DNA of 64,000 bases from Owenia fusiformis (lineage: Eukaryota > Annelida > Polychaeta > Sabellida > Oweniidae). The stretch spans positions 35,955,759 through 36,019,758 of the forward strand of contig CAIIXF020000009.1 in NCBI GenBank assembly GCA_903813345.2. Reading direction: 5' to 3'. This document shows, one piece after another, positions 1 to 49,618 of the stretch. The notes below the pieces were generated by a model, which ran no database searches, was not told where the DNA came from, and worked only from the letters and a program-made list of their open reading frames with translations. The translations under genes and the position numbers were made by a program. Numbering within the stretch: the stretch's first letter is position 1; each line of letters starts with the position of its first letter.

Positions 1-917
1 TTGGCTGTTGTACATGTATTCTTTGAACGCAATCACTCTTTGGATAACGTTTTCAAAATCATTATAAACGGATTACTTTATCTCAAAGACAATTTCAATT
101 TTTACAGAACTCTCCTTATTTTTTAAAAATGGACTGATCCAGTTGATTCGCCTAAAGCCGCCATATTGTTTTTATACGGGATGTTAATCGGAACCCTTTA
201 AGCGCGAACCGCGCCGGTGTGCGAAGCAAGACCCCCCCCAGACATTTTTGAAATTTACACTCTCTCTGGTGCAATCTGAGCATATTTGAACATGATATTA
301 CACAATTGAATTCCTGGTAAATATCAAGTTTTAAACATCTGTAAAGTTAATGAAAAACAAAACCAATAGTAACAATAGTCGCCATATTTAGCGGCTTCAC
401 AAAGTTCAAGAAATATCGAGGAACTAGCGAATACATCAGAAAAATCGAATTTACAAAGAAATCAAGTGAGGAATAATAAATACTTCATTATTATTTATTC
501 TAAACCACACCATACTTTACTAAGTTTACCAACAGTCCAACAACACCAACAACAATGAATGAAGAAAATGCCTTAAAAATTTTAAACGTTTTCGGCATTT
601 CACCCAAAAAGCTTAGATACAGGTTTTTTGCCCACGTCAATCTCTCGTATCTTTTGAACTTGTCTCCTTATTCTCACACAACTTTCATACGAAAAATAAT
701 CATTTTTTCATTAAATTAAAACAAGGTATACCTTTAGATAAGTATCCAACAATCTCTAGTGGAAATAATGAAGATAATCGGGGAAAACGAGTCCTTCAAT
801 TTGGGGGCTCCTCTGGGGATTTTACAATATTGCTTATCTTGGTTCATTTTAGCGATCTTTACCGTAAACTCCTCGAACACTTTTGAAATTATTCATGGGG
901 AAATTTGGGGAAATTTT

Positions 918-954
918 GACCGGGGGTTCGCACGAACTTCTCGAACCCCCGGTC
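918..954. repeat. Perfect 13-bp hairpin
   Basis: GACCGGGGGTTCG at 918-930 is exactly complementary to CGAACCCCCGGTC at 942-954, with an 11-base loop. It is GC-rich in an AT-rich neighbourhood. It is not a tRNA: there is no cloverleaf and no acceptor or anticodon arm. Function unknown. Confidence 0.7.
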
Positions 955-2984
955 GCTACATGGTTGAGGTGGAACTCCATTATTAACTGCTAAATCAAGC
1001 TGCTAAATCATTTGACGATAATTGACCCGGTTCTCTGTGATTGTTCTGTCGTCTTCATCATCGAAATTCTTTCTCTAGGGCTATTTGAAGGAGTATTTTA
1101 GGCTAATCCCAAGCCAAAAAGCCCAAATTTTGAAGATTAATGCACAAATTTAAAAAACGACCCCCTTGCTATGGACCTGTAAAGGATGTCATAGTAGTCA
1201 AAAAGTGACTGGATATTAGCATAGTAAATGATCTTGAGATGTTTATACTTCAATCCTTTCAGAGCTTTCATTGGATGAGAGCTGTCTGGATCTTAGCTTG
1301 TATACGCGAATGCAAGTAGCGACTGTCGGCTTCCTTATTAAGCTACTTTTTATGGCACACTCATTTAAATATGAATGGAATAGTACAAGGTTATATGTAA
1401 ATGTTTTGGTCATAAAAAAGTAGGTTAATCCGTCAGCCGTCAGCCAGTAATTAAATTCGCAAATACAAGGTTAGGGACTATGATTTTTATGAGGGTCAGT
1501 TCTTGTTATCACATGACCAAATTAAAACAATCGGAAGATAATTATTTGCATTATTGTTCAACTCTGCTTTTTCTGGCTTAAATTCAAGTTTCCAAATGTC
1601 AGTTCTACTTTTTTTAATATAATTTTGAATTTGAATATGAGATTAACAACATTCAAGATGGGTAATAAAAAAATAATAGCATCTCTGGGTGGTATTTTGT
1701 AAGCGGAAAATGTACCTTTACTGAGAAAATTGGGAGTTTCGAATAGCTGCATTCCATCAATCTGCCCAACGCATTACGGCACTCGGTGTTGCTTTAAATA
1801 AAGCTAAACGCAAGCACAGCACAGCCAAAGGCATAGGGTACTGGACTGTTCACTGTGAATGCGCAATTTGAATCTAATTTTCGACTCATAAACACATTCT
1901 ATCATCACATCATTCTCACAACACATACTTGGAGTTTCAATCAAGATTATAAGATATTCAGAAACTCGTTGAAAATCGTTTCAAATGTATGGTTTCGTTG
2001 AATTACATGTACAGGTTTTACAGGTAAAATCAAAATTTTGCTACTGTTTAAGTTTAATCTGGACAACTGCTTACATGTGTTTTTTTATCAACAAAACAAC
2101 AATGGATACAGAATTATCTGTAAAAAACAATAAAATAGCACTTAAATAAATTTCTCAGTTTTGTCCTTCGATGTGGAAGGCACTGCCGGTGTAAAAGGGT
2201 AGGAGGTCCTATCAAATTATGGTCCTACTCTCCATTGATTTATATGGTGACCTTAATACAACTCTTTCCCTCATTATCTTATACGCAATCAGGGCCAGTA
2301 AGGGCCGTTAAGAAAGGGGACCATAATCCCTGGGGGACCATGATTTCTTTCACACCGGATGTCCTTTCATTTTTTGCGCTGAACTGCGTAGCACAGTTAC
2401 GCGAATCGCAGTCCGCGGCTGTGCCATCGTTTTGATTCTCAACCTTGATATTTACCTTTTAACACGCTTAAATACGTGATCCGGAAAGGACCTTCCGGTT
2501 GCTAAATGGAGGGATATACAAAGTTCGCATTTTTATTGCAAGCGAAGCAGTCGTAGAACTGATTCCTTTTGAGAATCATATGCTCTCTCTATGCTCTGAA
2601 TGCAGTTAAAATTGCTCTCTCCCACTCTTTTCAATGATACTTCTCTTAACTTTTCTGGTTGAGACACCAATGAAATTGTGTCGCTTGTCACGTGATCTTA
2701 TGTATGTTTCTTTCAACTCATTGAATATGAAGGCTTTTTAACGTCTCTGCAGACATATTCACCTTATTAAAATCACGACATTCAAAACCGTAAGGATACT
2801 TTGGAGCAGACGGTGGGGCACAACATGTATACTCGATGTGCAAGATATTCCAATCACACCAAATACAAAACTTAATTCAATAATTAGTGCCCAATCAAAC
2901 AGCAAAATATCCTCAACTACACCAAATACAAAAATGAATAAAAAATTGATGTCCAAACTAATTAGCCACACAATGGCGAACAGT

Positions 2985-3190
2985 GAGCTAAGTTACGACC
3001 AAATCGTAAGTTAAGACACCCCTAACCCTGGTCGTAAGTTACGACCGATTTTTAGTGAAAGTCGTAACTTACGGAAATAGTGACGACGTTCGGAAGTTAC
3101 GACGATGTACGAAAAACGCATTTTTTGCCAGTCGTAGTAAGAGAACAATGACTTACGACCGGTCGTAAGTTACGACCGTTTCCAAGAACG
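2985..3190. repeat. Cluster of palindromic GTCGTAAGTTACGAC motifs
   Basis: The motif GTAAGTTACGAC and variants occur repeatedly in both orientations. One is an almost perfect palindrome near 3041-3056, and the last copy continues as CGTTTCCAAGAACGGTCCC. A diverged single copy with the same 3' extension lies in a KAT6 intron at 33094-33126, so this is a dispersed repeat family. No coding potential. Confidence 0.6.
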
Positions 3191-3844
3191 GTCCCCTGAA
3201 TCGCCTTGCTTAAGTTGTAATACTGACGCATTCTGGCTATATCGTTTTTAAAAAGGAATAAAAGTAATTTCGCTAAGTAAAGCTTAGGAAAGCATTTATC
3301 AACTTCAATTTATAGAATATGAAGGTTTGTTATTACATTGTGAAGTGCAAAACCATTCATGAATATTCTTGAAAAGTAAAGATGCTGAATATGGGGCTAA
3401 ATAGGGACCATATGGTCTTTTTTTTGGGGGGGGGTTGTGTTTACAAAAGATGTTCCCTGTTTGTGCCTTTGGTAGGTCTAATAAGAGCTAATAAGCACAC
3501 CTTGCTGTCAGCTCGGACTGAGGGGTTTTCGTTTTCAAATTTGGCGCTAATAGCTTAGCACCTTGTAGAAGCGCCTGTTTTGTTATGTATGTTATAAATA
3601 ACGCTTGAATCATTTACCAATCAATATGAGAGGTTATATGTGAATTATGCAGCTCTATTATTATTGCTCCTACAATATATCTAAGAAGTTTTGGACTTAT
3701 TTTGTGTTCTAAATTAATAGAGTATATGTGACTGTATCAAATGAAACAAAGGGAATTTGATTCAGATAGTTAATCAGTTAATTTAACCAATATTATTCTT
3801 CAAAGTGGTGACCTGAATTTTGGATTCCCAGATTCTCAGATTCA

Positions 3845-3900
3845 TTGCGCATGCGCGTATTTGGACTCGGCCGCCATTTTTCCGATCGTCAAAGCTTTTG
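3845..3900 (+). promoter_or_regulatory. KAT6: Probable KAT6 promoter with NRF1-like and YY1-like sites
   Basis: TGCGCATGCGCG near 3846 fits the NRF1 consensus and GCCGCCATTTT near 3870 fits the YY1 consensus (reverse of AAAATGGCGGC). Both are typical of TATA-less housekeeping promoters with a start site just downstream. A second GCCGCCATTTT lies near 4272 inside the first intron. Position just upstream of a good splice donor at 3969 and 1 kb before the KAT6 start codon supports the assignment. Motif matches are visible; promoter activity is inferred. Confidence 0.5.
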
Positions 3901-3968
3901 TCGAAGAAGAAAACGGATAGTAGCTAAATTAAAATCGAAAATTTTGTGACATATCGACGGAGATTCAG
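3880..3968 (+). other. KAT6: Probable non-coding first exon (5' UTR) of KAT6
   Basis: The sequence after the NRF1/YY1 sites runs to GATTCAG|GTAATC with the donor at 3969. A matching acceptor (TTATGTTTGCAG) ends at 4616, giving a second exon from 4617 that contains the start codon. The transcription start is approximate. The 4617-4910 leader has several short upstream ATGs, so leaky scanning or a different internal acceptor (for example near 4782) remains possible. Confidence 0.4.
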
Positions 3969-4910
3969 GTAATCTATGCTTTGTTCTTTTCTATGATATA
4001 TCGTACTTTATAACAATATACATTTGGAGAAGGTGGAGATAATTATTGCAACCTTTTTTGTCGTTTTATTTTCATCAATTTTGAACAAGAAACTGGAAAT
4101 GTTTTGAAAATTGCTTGTCTTAGCTCTCATTTGTGACGAAATATATGGTGATTCAGACGTGTGTGTACGATCGCTTTGTGTTTATTATTTAGGTATATAA
4201 TCTGGTGATTTACTTTCATACCATATGATTTATTCTTTACCCAGAACAGTTAAATAAATTGAGTTATGTAAGGAAATTCTTTAGAAAATCGGCCGCCATT
4301 TTGGATGAATTTCAGTTGGGATCTTTCGTAAAACTCTAATTTCTCCTCATTTGTAATTCATTATGAAGGCGCGTTATCAATACAAATTGATTTATATTAG
4401 TAATGTTTCGAATTGACTCGAAGTGTGCTGTGGAATGCCCCGGAAATCGAGAAAAAATAAATTGAATCATCCAGAATTTCAAAACAATGTTGTTGATTTT
4501 AGAAGGGGTCTTTATCAATTAGGTAAAAAATCTTGAATGTTTTTCTTTTGTTTTTTCCAAGACTGCTCATTGCCAGATATTGTTGTTGAATCTATTTCGA
4601 TTTATTATGTTTGCAGATAACTATCTGACCAGTTGAAGGTGTGTGAGAGGTTGTATTCAGTGGAACCAAGGTTACAATTGACTGAGGGGGTCTTTTGAAA
4701 ACACAAGGAAACCTTCCAAAAACAGCTGTTGTTAGTGGCTATTGAGTCTTTGTTCACTTGGACAAATTCTTGTCCTTTGTCCAGAACTGAAATGTGAATT
4801 TCACCACACCACCAAAAATAGTGCTTTTGATTGAAGTATGAGAATTGATTGTTAATATGATGGTGTTTGAAATGTTTCCATCATAAAAAATCTTCAACCC
4901 CATAAGAGCT

Positions 4911-43931
<39,021 letters not shown>

Positions 43932-46400
43932 TAGTACGCCCTCTGGTGTTGTTACAACACAGTATTTCAACAACCACATCGCCTTGTAGAGCTGTGCCAA
44001 GTATTTGGATCATCCATTACTAGATCAAACATGTTCATATGAATATATCACACCACATACTTTACATGTGTACATCAATACGCACAGGGGGACTTTCAAG
44101 TGATTAATGTTCAATTTATGATCTATGTGATGGTGCCTTCTGGCCACATAGACCTGTACAGCATTGTAATAAAGTAAATGTACATATAGTATTCACCAGA
44201 CTAGTATATGTTGTGACTTATAACTTATAAGGCAGCCAAATTGAGATGTTAGTTTGAGTCCAAACGAGCTTTACGCCGCCGACATCGCCAAGTTTAATAA
44301 TAGAATGAGTTTAATAGTGAGAGATCAGAAGATACTCAATGAAAAAAGGTTGAGAAAGATGCTGATGTAAATACAAGGTGTATGAATGCTACCTGGTGCA
44401 TTGATTAAAGGTGTGTGTCTTAAGACAGGTGTACTGATCAGAAGATTGTAAATACTCTACTAGATTGTGCTTAATTTATAGTGTACAGATGAGACGATGC
44501 TTTAACACACAGGGATGCAATATGACATAAGAATGAGCAAATAGAACGAGAAAGCTTATGTTGAAGGAACTTTGAATGAAGGCAAGATAAATATTGATTC
44601 TACTATAAGCATGTTCATTTTTGCAAGTGTATCAATAAGTGATATTGTTAATGACCAAATGATATGTATACTTTACATCAATACACAACATAAAATAATA
44701 GCAAAATGATCAGGTTTCTAGTAGATTACAGTATATGTTTATTGTTAAACAACTAATTGACCTGATTCTGAAGTTTGAACTATAAAAGTTTTAAATATCA
44801 GGAAATCACTCACTCGTCTACCCATTTATTTCTGTGTTTAATAAAACAAAGTATAGAACTCAAAGTACATAAGGGCATGTCAGTTTATCCTTTAAACACT
44901 GAAAATAAATGTATGAATGAGCATGGGAAAAAGTTCTTAGTTCAGATCATCATGCCTTACTATCCAACCTAAATGTATAATCTGTATAAACTACCACATA
45001 ATAAGGACAAACTGTATTTTATGTAGCTGTCCAAAAATATTGTATTTTTAAATTATTCTAGCTAATTTTGCTCAGAGAGACAAATCTGTATATATCTAGT
45101 AAGTCTAGTACACGGTGATCGACTATATATTATATATATTTAACAAAATGTATACACAATATAGTGTTATATTGAAATGCCCTAGTTTATTAATGTTGTA
45201 TACTAAGGGCAAATTATATCAGTGTTTACAATTTATTGATTTATTCTGTGTTGACTTTAGAATTTCTCACTCGTCTTAGTTGTTTTAGACTTGAATATGT
45301 TACAATATTTTCATTCTTACATCAGTTGTAGTCATCACACCACACAATAGAGTCCACATATTATTCAATAATTTACTCTCTAAGACTTACTGATAGGATA
45401 GATACATTTTTTGCAGTCTCATCTGAAGTGTCTTGTTTTGTAAGTCAACTAAGTCATACCGATTGCTACTGACATGAGTATGTACCTAAATGTTTTATAT
45501 TCTACCAAAACTATTGTCATTGTCCACCCTTCCTTCAGTCTGAAATTGTCATGTAGTCAAATTGAAAAACAATGTACTGAATGAACTGAAACTTCAATGT
45601 ATTAATTTCCCTGTATCCCTGTTTTGAAAAGCAAATGCATTGATGTGTAATGTTATATAATTGTTTATAGGTTAGAATTGTTTTAGTGTTATGGACTTTC
45701 ACAGTTTCACAGATGTACTTTACTGTTTAATGTTTTAATTATTCTTAAAATTAATTTTGAATTGAAGAATTTAAATGAATGTTAAAATTGCAATTTTATA
45801 GGCCTATGTGCAACATCTACATGTATTTCTAAACTCAGCTGTGAGTGCATATTATATATTACAATTGCATGAATGCCAGAAATCAAATATAAAGTTTAAA
45901 GTGATTCAATTCTTATATTTAATTAAAGATCTTTTAAAGATTTTCATAATTCACTTTTGTCTGGAGTTTGTTCAATCTCAGTACACATGGCTCCATCTAT
46001 CCATTGTTACTATGGTTACCTGTGTAGATCTCAAATTGTAATATATAGTTCATAGTTTTAGGCCATGTTTTGTAATGTAGTGTACATACCATACTATAAT
46101 AGTACCATCCTGTACAGCCATTAAAGTGTAGTATATCTTATTAAACACGGGGTTTGTGTATAAATATAATTCATAGAAACAGCTGAGTTGAACTATTTTT
46201 CTGGTAAATTGTGCAAATTCAGATCCACCTTTTACATGTTAAATTATGTCTGAGTATAAATTAGTTCACTTGGGCATTAAAAGGTGGCTCTGAATGATCG
46301 CACCTGCTGTAGATGTTTTCCCTATATTCTCAGTGCGCTCTGTGCATTCGAGTTCAATCAATAAAATGTACATTAATAAATTAAAAATGTTGTTCTGTTG
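43932..46400 (+). other. KAT6: KAT6 3' UTR / 3' flank with candidate poly(A) signals
   Basis: AT-rich with no convincing coding sequence. The first AATAAA is at 44168-44173, about 240 bases after the stop. Further AATAAA hexamers occur near 44840, 44905 and 46360, so a long UTR with alternative ends is possible. The true end cannot be fixed from sequence. Confidence 0.5.
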
Positions 46401-47046
46401 AAAGGAAATGTTTGTATTCATTCCTAATTGTATTGGTACTTTAATACTGGTACATGTAGGTATGTTTATTGGGATAACACATTTGAAAACAGCATTGTTA
46501 CAATATAAGAAACCCCCATCCACTTTCTGTCAATTAAAAATATTATTCCATAGCCTCCTAAGATACTCAGTTCTAATAAGGTTTGATATCTGTATACAGG
46601 TGAGAGATACACCATTACATCACTTGTCACTTCTGAGAAGTCCTTTATTGGGGAGTCACTTTCCACGTCCTTTTATATGTAACAGTGTAAGCACAATGGT
46701 CAAAATGATAAAAGCATCGATTTTAAAGGACATTAAAAGCATTCCCTGTTCAAAAGAAAACAATCCATAGATCATAGATATGTTTTTGAACCCTTCTTTC
46801 GTTAAGGAACTTTAAACAAAGTCCATGCTTACATTTTTTCCCGAGTATATCCTTCTGAAATTTTACTCTATCCTTTAATGTTGGCAGTCACAATCACTTC
46901 TCTATCAAAGTCCACTTGTTGTACATTGATTTTGTCCCGGGGGGGGGGGGTTAACCCCAGAGTTCAAAGATGACCAGGCTACGCTTATAATGTAAACCTG
47001 TATTGAGATGACATACAACTCTGATTGGTCGAGATCGACAAACAAA
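46401..47046. other. Intergenic, possible promoter near the right end
   Basis: No supported gene. A run of ten G follows TTTGTCCC at about 46940. TGATTGGTC near 47022 is a CCAAT-box-like motif just before the ATG at 47047, which would fit a promoter for that candidate exon. Confidence 0.35.
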
Positions 47047-47155
47047 ATGGCGACCCCAAAATTTTCAAAACACACTTCGAATAATATTACGTTAATTTCT
47101 GGCGTGTTAACCAATATCATGGAGATTCTTATTTCATATCAAGATAAAGAAAGGT
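47047..47155 (+). CDS. Possible first coding exon of an unidentified small gene
   Basis: ATGGCGACC in a strong start context opens a frame reading MATPKFSKHTSNN, then ISGVLTNIMEILIS, then YQDKER up to a possible donor AAAG|GTGTAT around 47155. Read through, the frame stops at a TAA about 47180. The codon use looks more coding-like than its neighbours. ILISYQDKERCMEY faintly recalls the start of PEX11-family proteins (LESYRGRDK), but this is a weak impression, not an identification. I cannot find the following exons. Confidence 0.25.
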
Positions 47156-47180
47156 GTATGGAATATGCCTACATAATTTA

Positions 47181-48691
47181 AAACATCACATGGAAGTGAA
47201 GTGTTTGGAAAAGTGGTGATAATTCAAACAAACGAAGGTGATAAGCAAGGGACTTAATTATGTATGTTCTCTAAACCTCTGGGGCTTAGAGGTTATCATA
47301 ATAAATCATTTTTTGCACATTTTTGAAAAAAATATTATCTCTATACTCATAAACTAAGTGAAAATATGCACTCTGCGCAAAATTAAAAAATATAAATGAT
47401 GTAGATAATGCGTTAATGAGAACCTGATAATTAAGATGCAACTCCAATGAAGAATCATTTCTTTTTTCCATCATTTTTTGGAAATTCAAGAAAAATAAGC
47501 CTCCCTGTAGCTGATTTTTATTAGAAAATCTGGTGAACAATGCACAACATATTTTTTCAAAGAGTAATGGAATCCAAAAAAAGAATATACAAAAAGCAGA
47601 GTAAACTGGGCAAAATAGCATGTGACATGAGTACAATTCCTGATTCCAATCCAACCCAGAGATGGGTAGAGCTTTAAGTTTGACCTACTTTAATCTCGCA
47701 GTGCTGATTGAAACCGGAAGTCAAAAAGCTTTTGGAAACTATTCAAAATATGACAATAAAACAAGTTTATTAGGCCCTTGTAAGCCATAGAGTGGGTAAG
47801 TTTTCTGTTAAAGTGTTTTTTGTCTCTTTGTTAGTAAGATGTGTAATCATTGATGCCTCATGTGTGAGATATTTCTTATTTTCGACATTTAGTGATAGCA
47901 AAACTCTCCCACAAATGTTATAAGTTTATAAGTAATTTTCCGTCCTAGGCAGACATTGCCTGTATGACAGTTCTGATACTTTTTGAAACTAACGTAGCTT
48001 GGGGGCTACTTGTACGCCAGCAATTTCGTAATTGAATTTTAAAGGATGGTTATCCATTCGAAATCTTGTAGTTGGACAAAATGGTGGACAATTTCAAGAC
48101 CAGATATAAGTGCTGAATAATTGCCGATATGAAGCATTGTTTCCAGTAATCAATCACTCTATTACATTGAAAAAAGTGTTTTGTCAAAGAAAACAAGAGA
48201 ATAGTAAGGAAACTGCTGATATATGACCAGATTTTCATCTTCAATTCATCAAGGTATCCAACAACACAATTTGGAATACGTTTCAGCTTTGGGTGAGGTT
48301 TGCCTTATCAATGTCAAAAATTAAAAAAAGCAAACTGAAACCATATATATTGGTGTTTTTGAGCTTGTCGAGTACACAAAATTTTCTGACAATTACAGTT
48401 GAATTCAAAATTCTATAAAGCACTTTGCATAAACAAAATATGGAAATGATATGACACTGGCCATTGGTCTTAATGAACTGTTGAAATTATTTTTTCGCTT
48501 CGATTTTTCTTCCTGAGAATATGCTGTCTTCAATTTCATGTTTGCTCGAGTTTCACAATGTAACCTAGGGCGCGGGAGGACATAAAACATACTGGTAAGT
48601 TAGGTATATACTAATATACAAGTTTAGTATTTACTTGAGTCTCTAGCCAAATAACTTGGCTAGAAGACATCGCATGTGGACCACCGTGCAC
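47181..48691. other. Intergenic; candidate 5' UTR exon of the ASB gene near 47795
   Basis: Mostly AT-rich with no coding signal. ACCGGAAGTC at 47713 is an ETS-type site, and GAGTGG|GTAAGT gives a good donor at 47796. The transcript start could therefore lie near 47715, splicing to the acceptor at 52101 in front of the ASB start codon. That pairing is inference only. Confidence 0.3.
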
Positions 48692-49145
48692 TAGTGTTGT
48701 CACGATGTGCCATAATCATACATCGATGCATCGTCAATTTTCAGTAGTAAACATCGATGCACATCGCGATGTACATCGAGAAAAAGTCCGAGAAAAGTGC
48801 ACTGAAATACCGAACGCTAATGTACTAAAATACCGAACAGAACAAATTAATAAGAGTACGCTGGTACATCCGGGAACTTCTAGTAACAGTGAAATGAAAG
48901 TAAAGTAATTTTTTTAGATTAATGGTTCATTTCGACTGGCTAAAACTGTTTTAAAGCTAAAGAATATCAGAAAACATTGGAAAATGAAATAAGACATGAG
49001 AAAGGTAAGCGATTTGCGTCAAAATAATTAGATAAGAAAGGGTGATTTTTAGCAAATTAAATTTTTTTAAAAACATCAATGTTTTGTTTCAGACATCGAT
49101 GCATCGCCAGAATCAGCGATGTATCGATTAATCACAACAACACTA
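48692..49145. mobile_element. hAT-type MITE with 8-bp target duplication
   Basis: 454 bp beginning TAGTGTTGTCACGATG and ending CACAACAACACTA, with inverted ends. Flanked by identical CCGTGCAC at 48684-48691 and 49146-49153. An 8 bp duplication and TAGTGTTG-like ends are hAT hallmarks. Internal ACATCGATGCATCG motifs recur in both arms. No transposase. Confidence 0.88.
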
Positions 49146-49618
49146 CCGTGCACTAGTGAAAACGTTGATTCTGGAGTAAGATTTCTTTTAGATGTTATTC
49201 TCAAAATCATAATGAGAATATTCAATCAAATAGAATACTATCCTTTGTGAGATATTGCATGCTTTCATCTAAACTTAAAATCATTTGGTCTGCCATTTAT
49301 AAAAACATCTGTTGAGGTTGATCTTTATCAAAAAATTGCCCGTTTTTACCGAAGGATCTTTTCCAAAAGATTGCTCTTAGAAAAGACTAAATAAAAGCCG
49401 ATGTAGATGGTCATATGAACTGAGACTACAAACAAAGTTCAATGAAGGTATGTTTATTACATTTGAGTTAATTCATAGCAACAGTCTTCAGGGGATAGCG
49501 TAAAAAGCAATAAAACAAACAGGGCTTGATAATAGCGTAAGGCCACACTCTGTGGCTGAAGAATAAGGTAAGTTACTGTTAGTATCATATCATTTTCTTA
49601 TTTTGGTAATGCAAAGTA

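Larger units (their letters stand above)
1..3840. other. Intergenic region upstream of KAT6, no confident gene
   Basis: I see no conserved coding exon here. Around 150-560 the sequence is less AT-rich, with CGCCAT motifs near 161 and 380. An ATG in good context at 555 opens a 23-codon stretch (starting MNEENALKILNV) that ends at a weak donor-like AG|GT at 622/623. This could be a first exon of an unrelated transcript, but nothing downstream confirms it. The rest is AT-rich with hairpins (918-954), an imperfect inverted pair with CCGGTGT cores (about 2170-2370), and a cluster of palindromic motifs (2985-3190). Confidence 0.5.

Noticed and set aside
921-950. tRNA-like GGTTCG...CGAACCCC sequence
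   Set aside because: Only a simple hairpin; no cloverleaf, no acceptor stem, no A/B box arrangement.
2170-2370. Possible MITE with CCGGTGTAAAAG ends
   Set aside because: The ends pair only imperfectly over about 20 bases and no target duplication is visible; mentioned only in the intergenic entry.
47286-47654. 122-codon - strand open frame, Phe/Ile rich
   Set aside because: Composition is that of AT-rich non-coding DNA and no family is recognisable.
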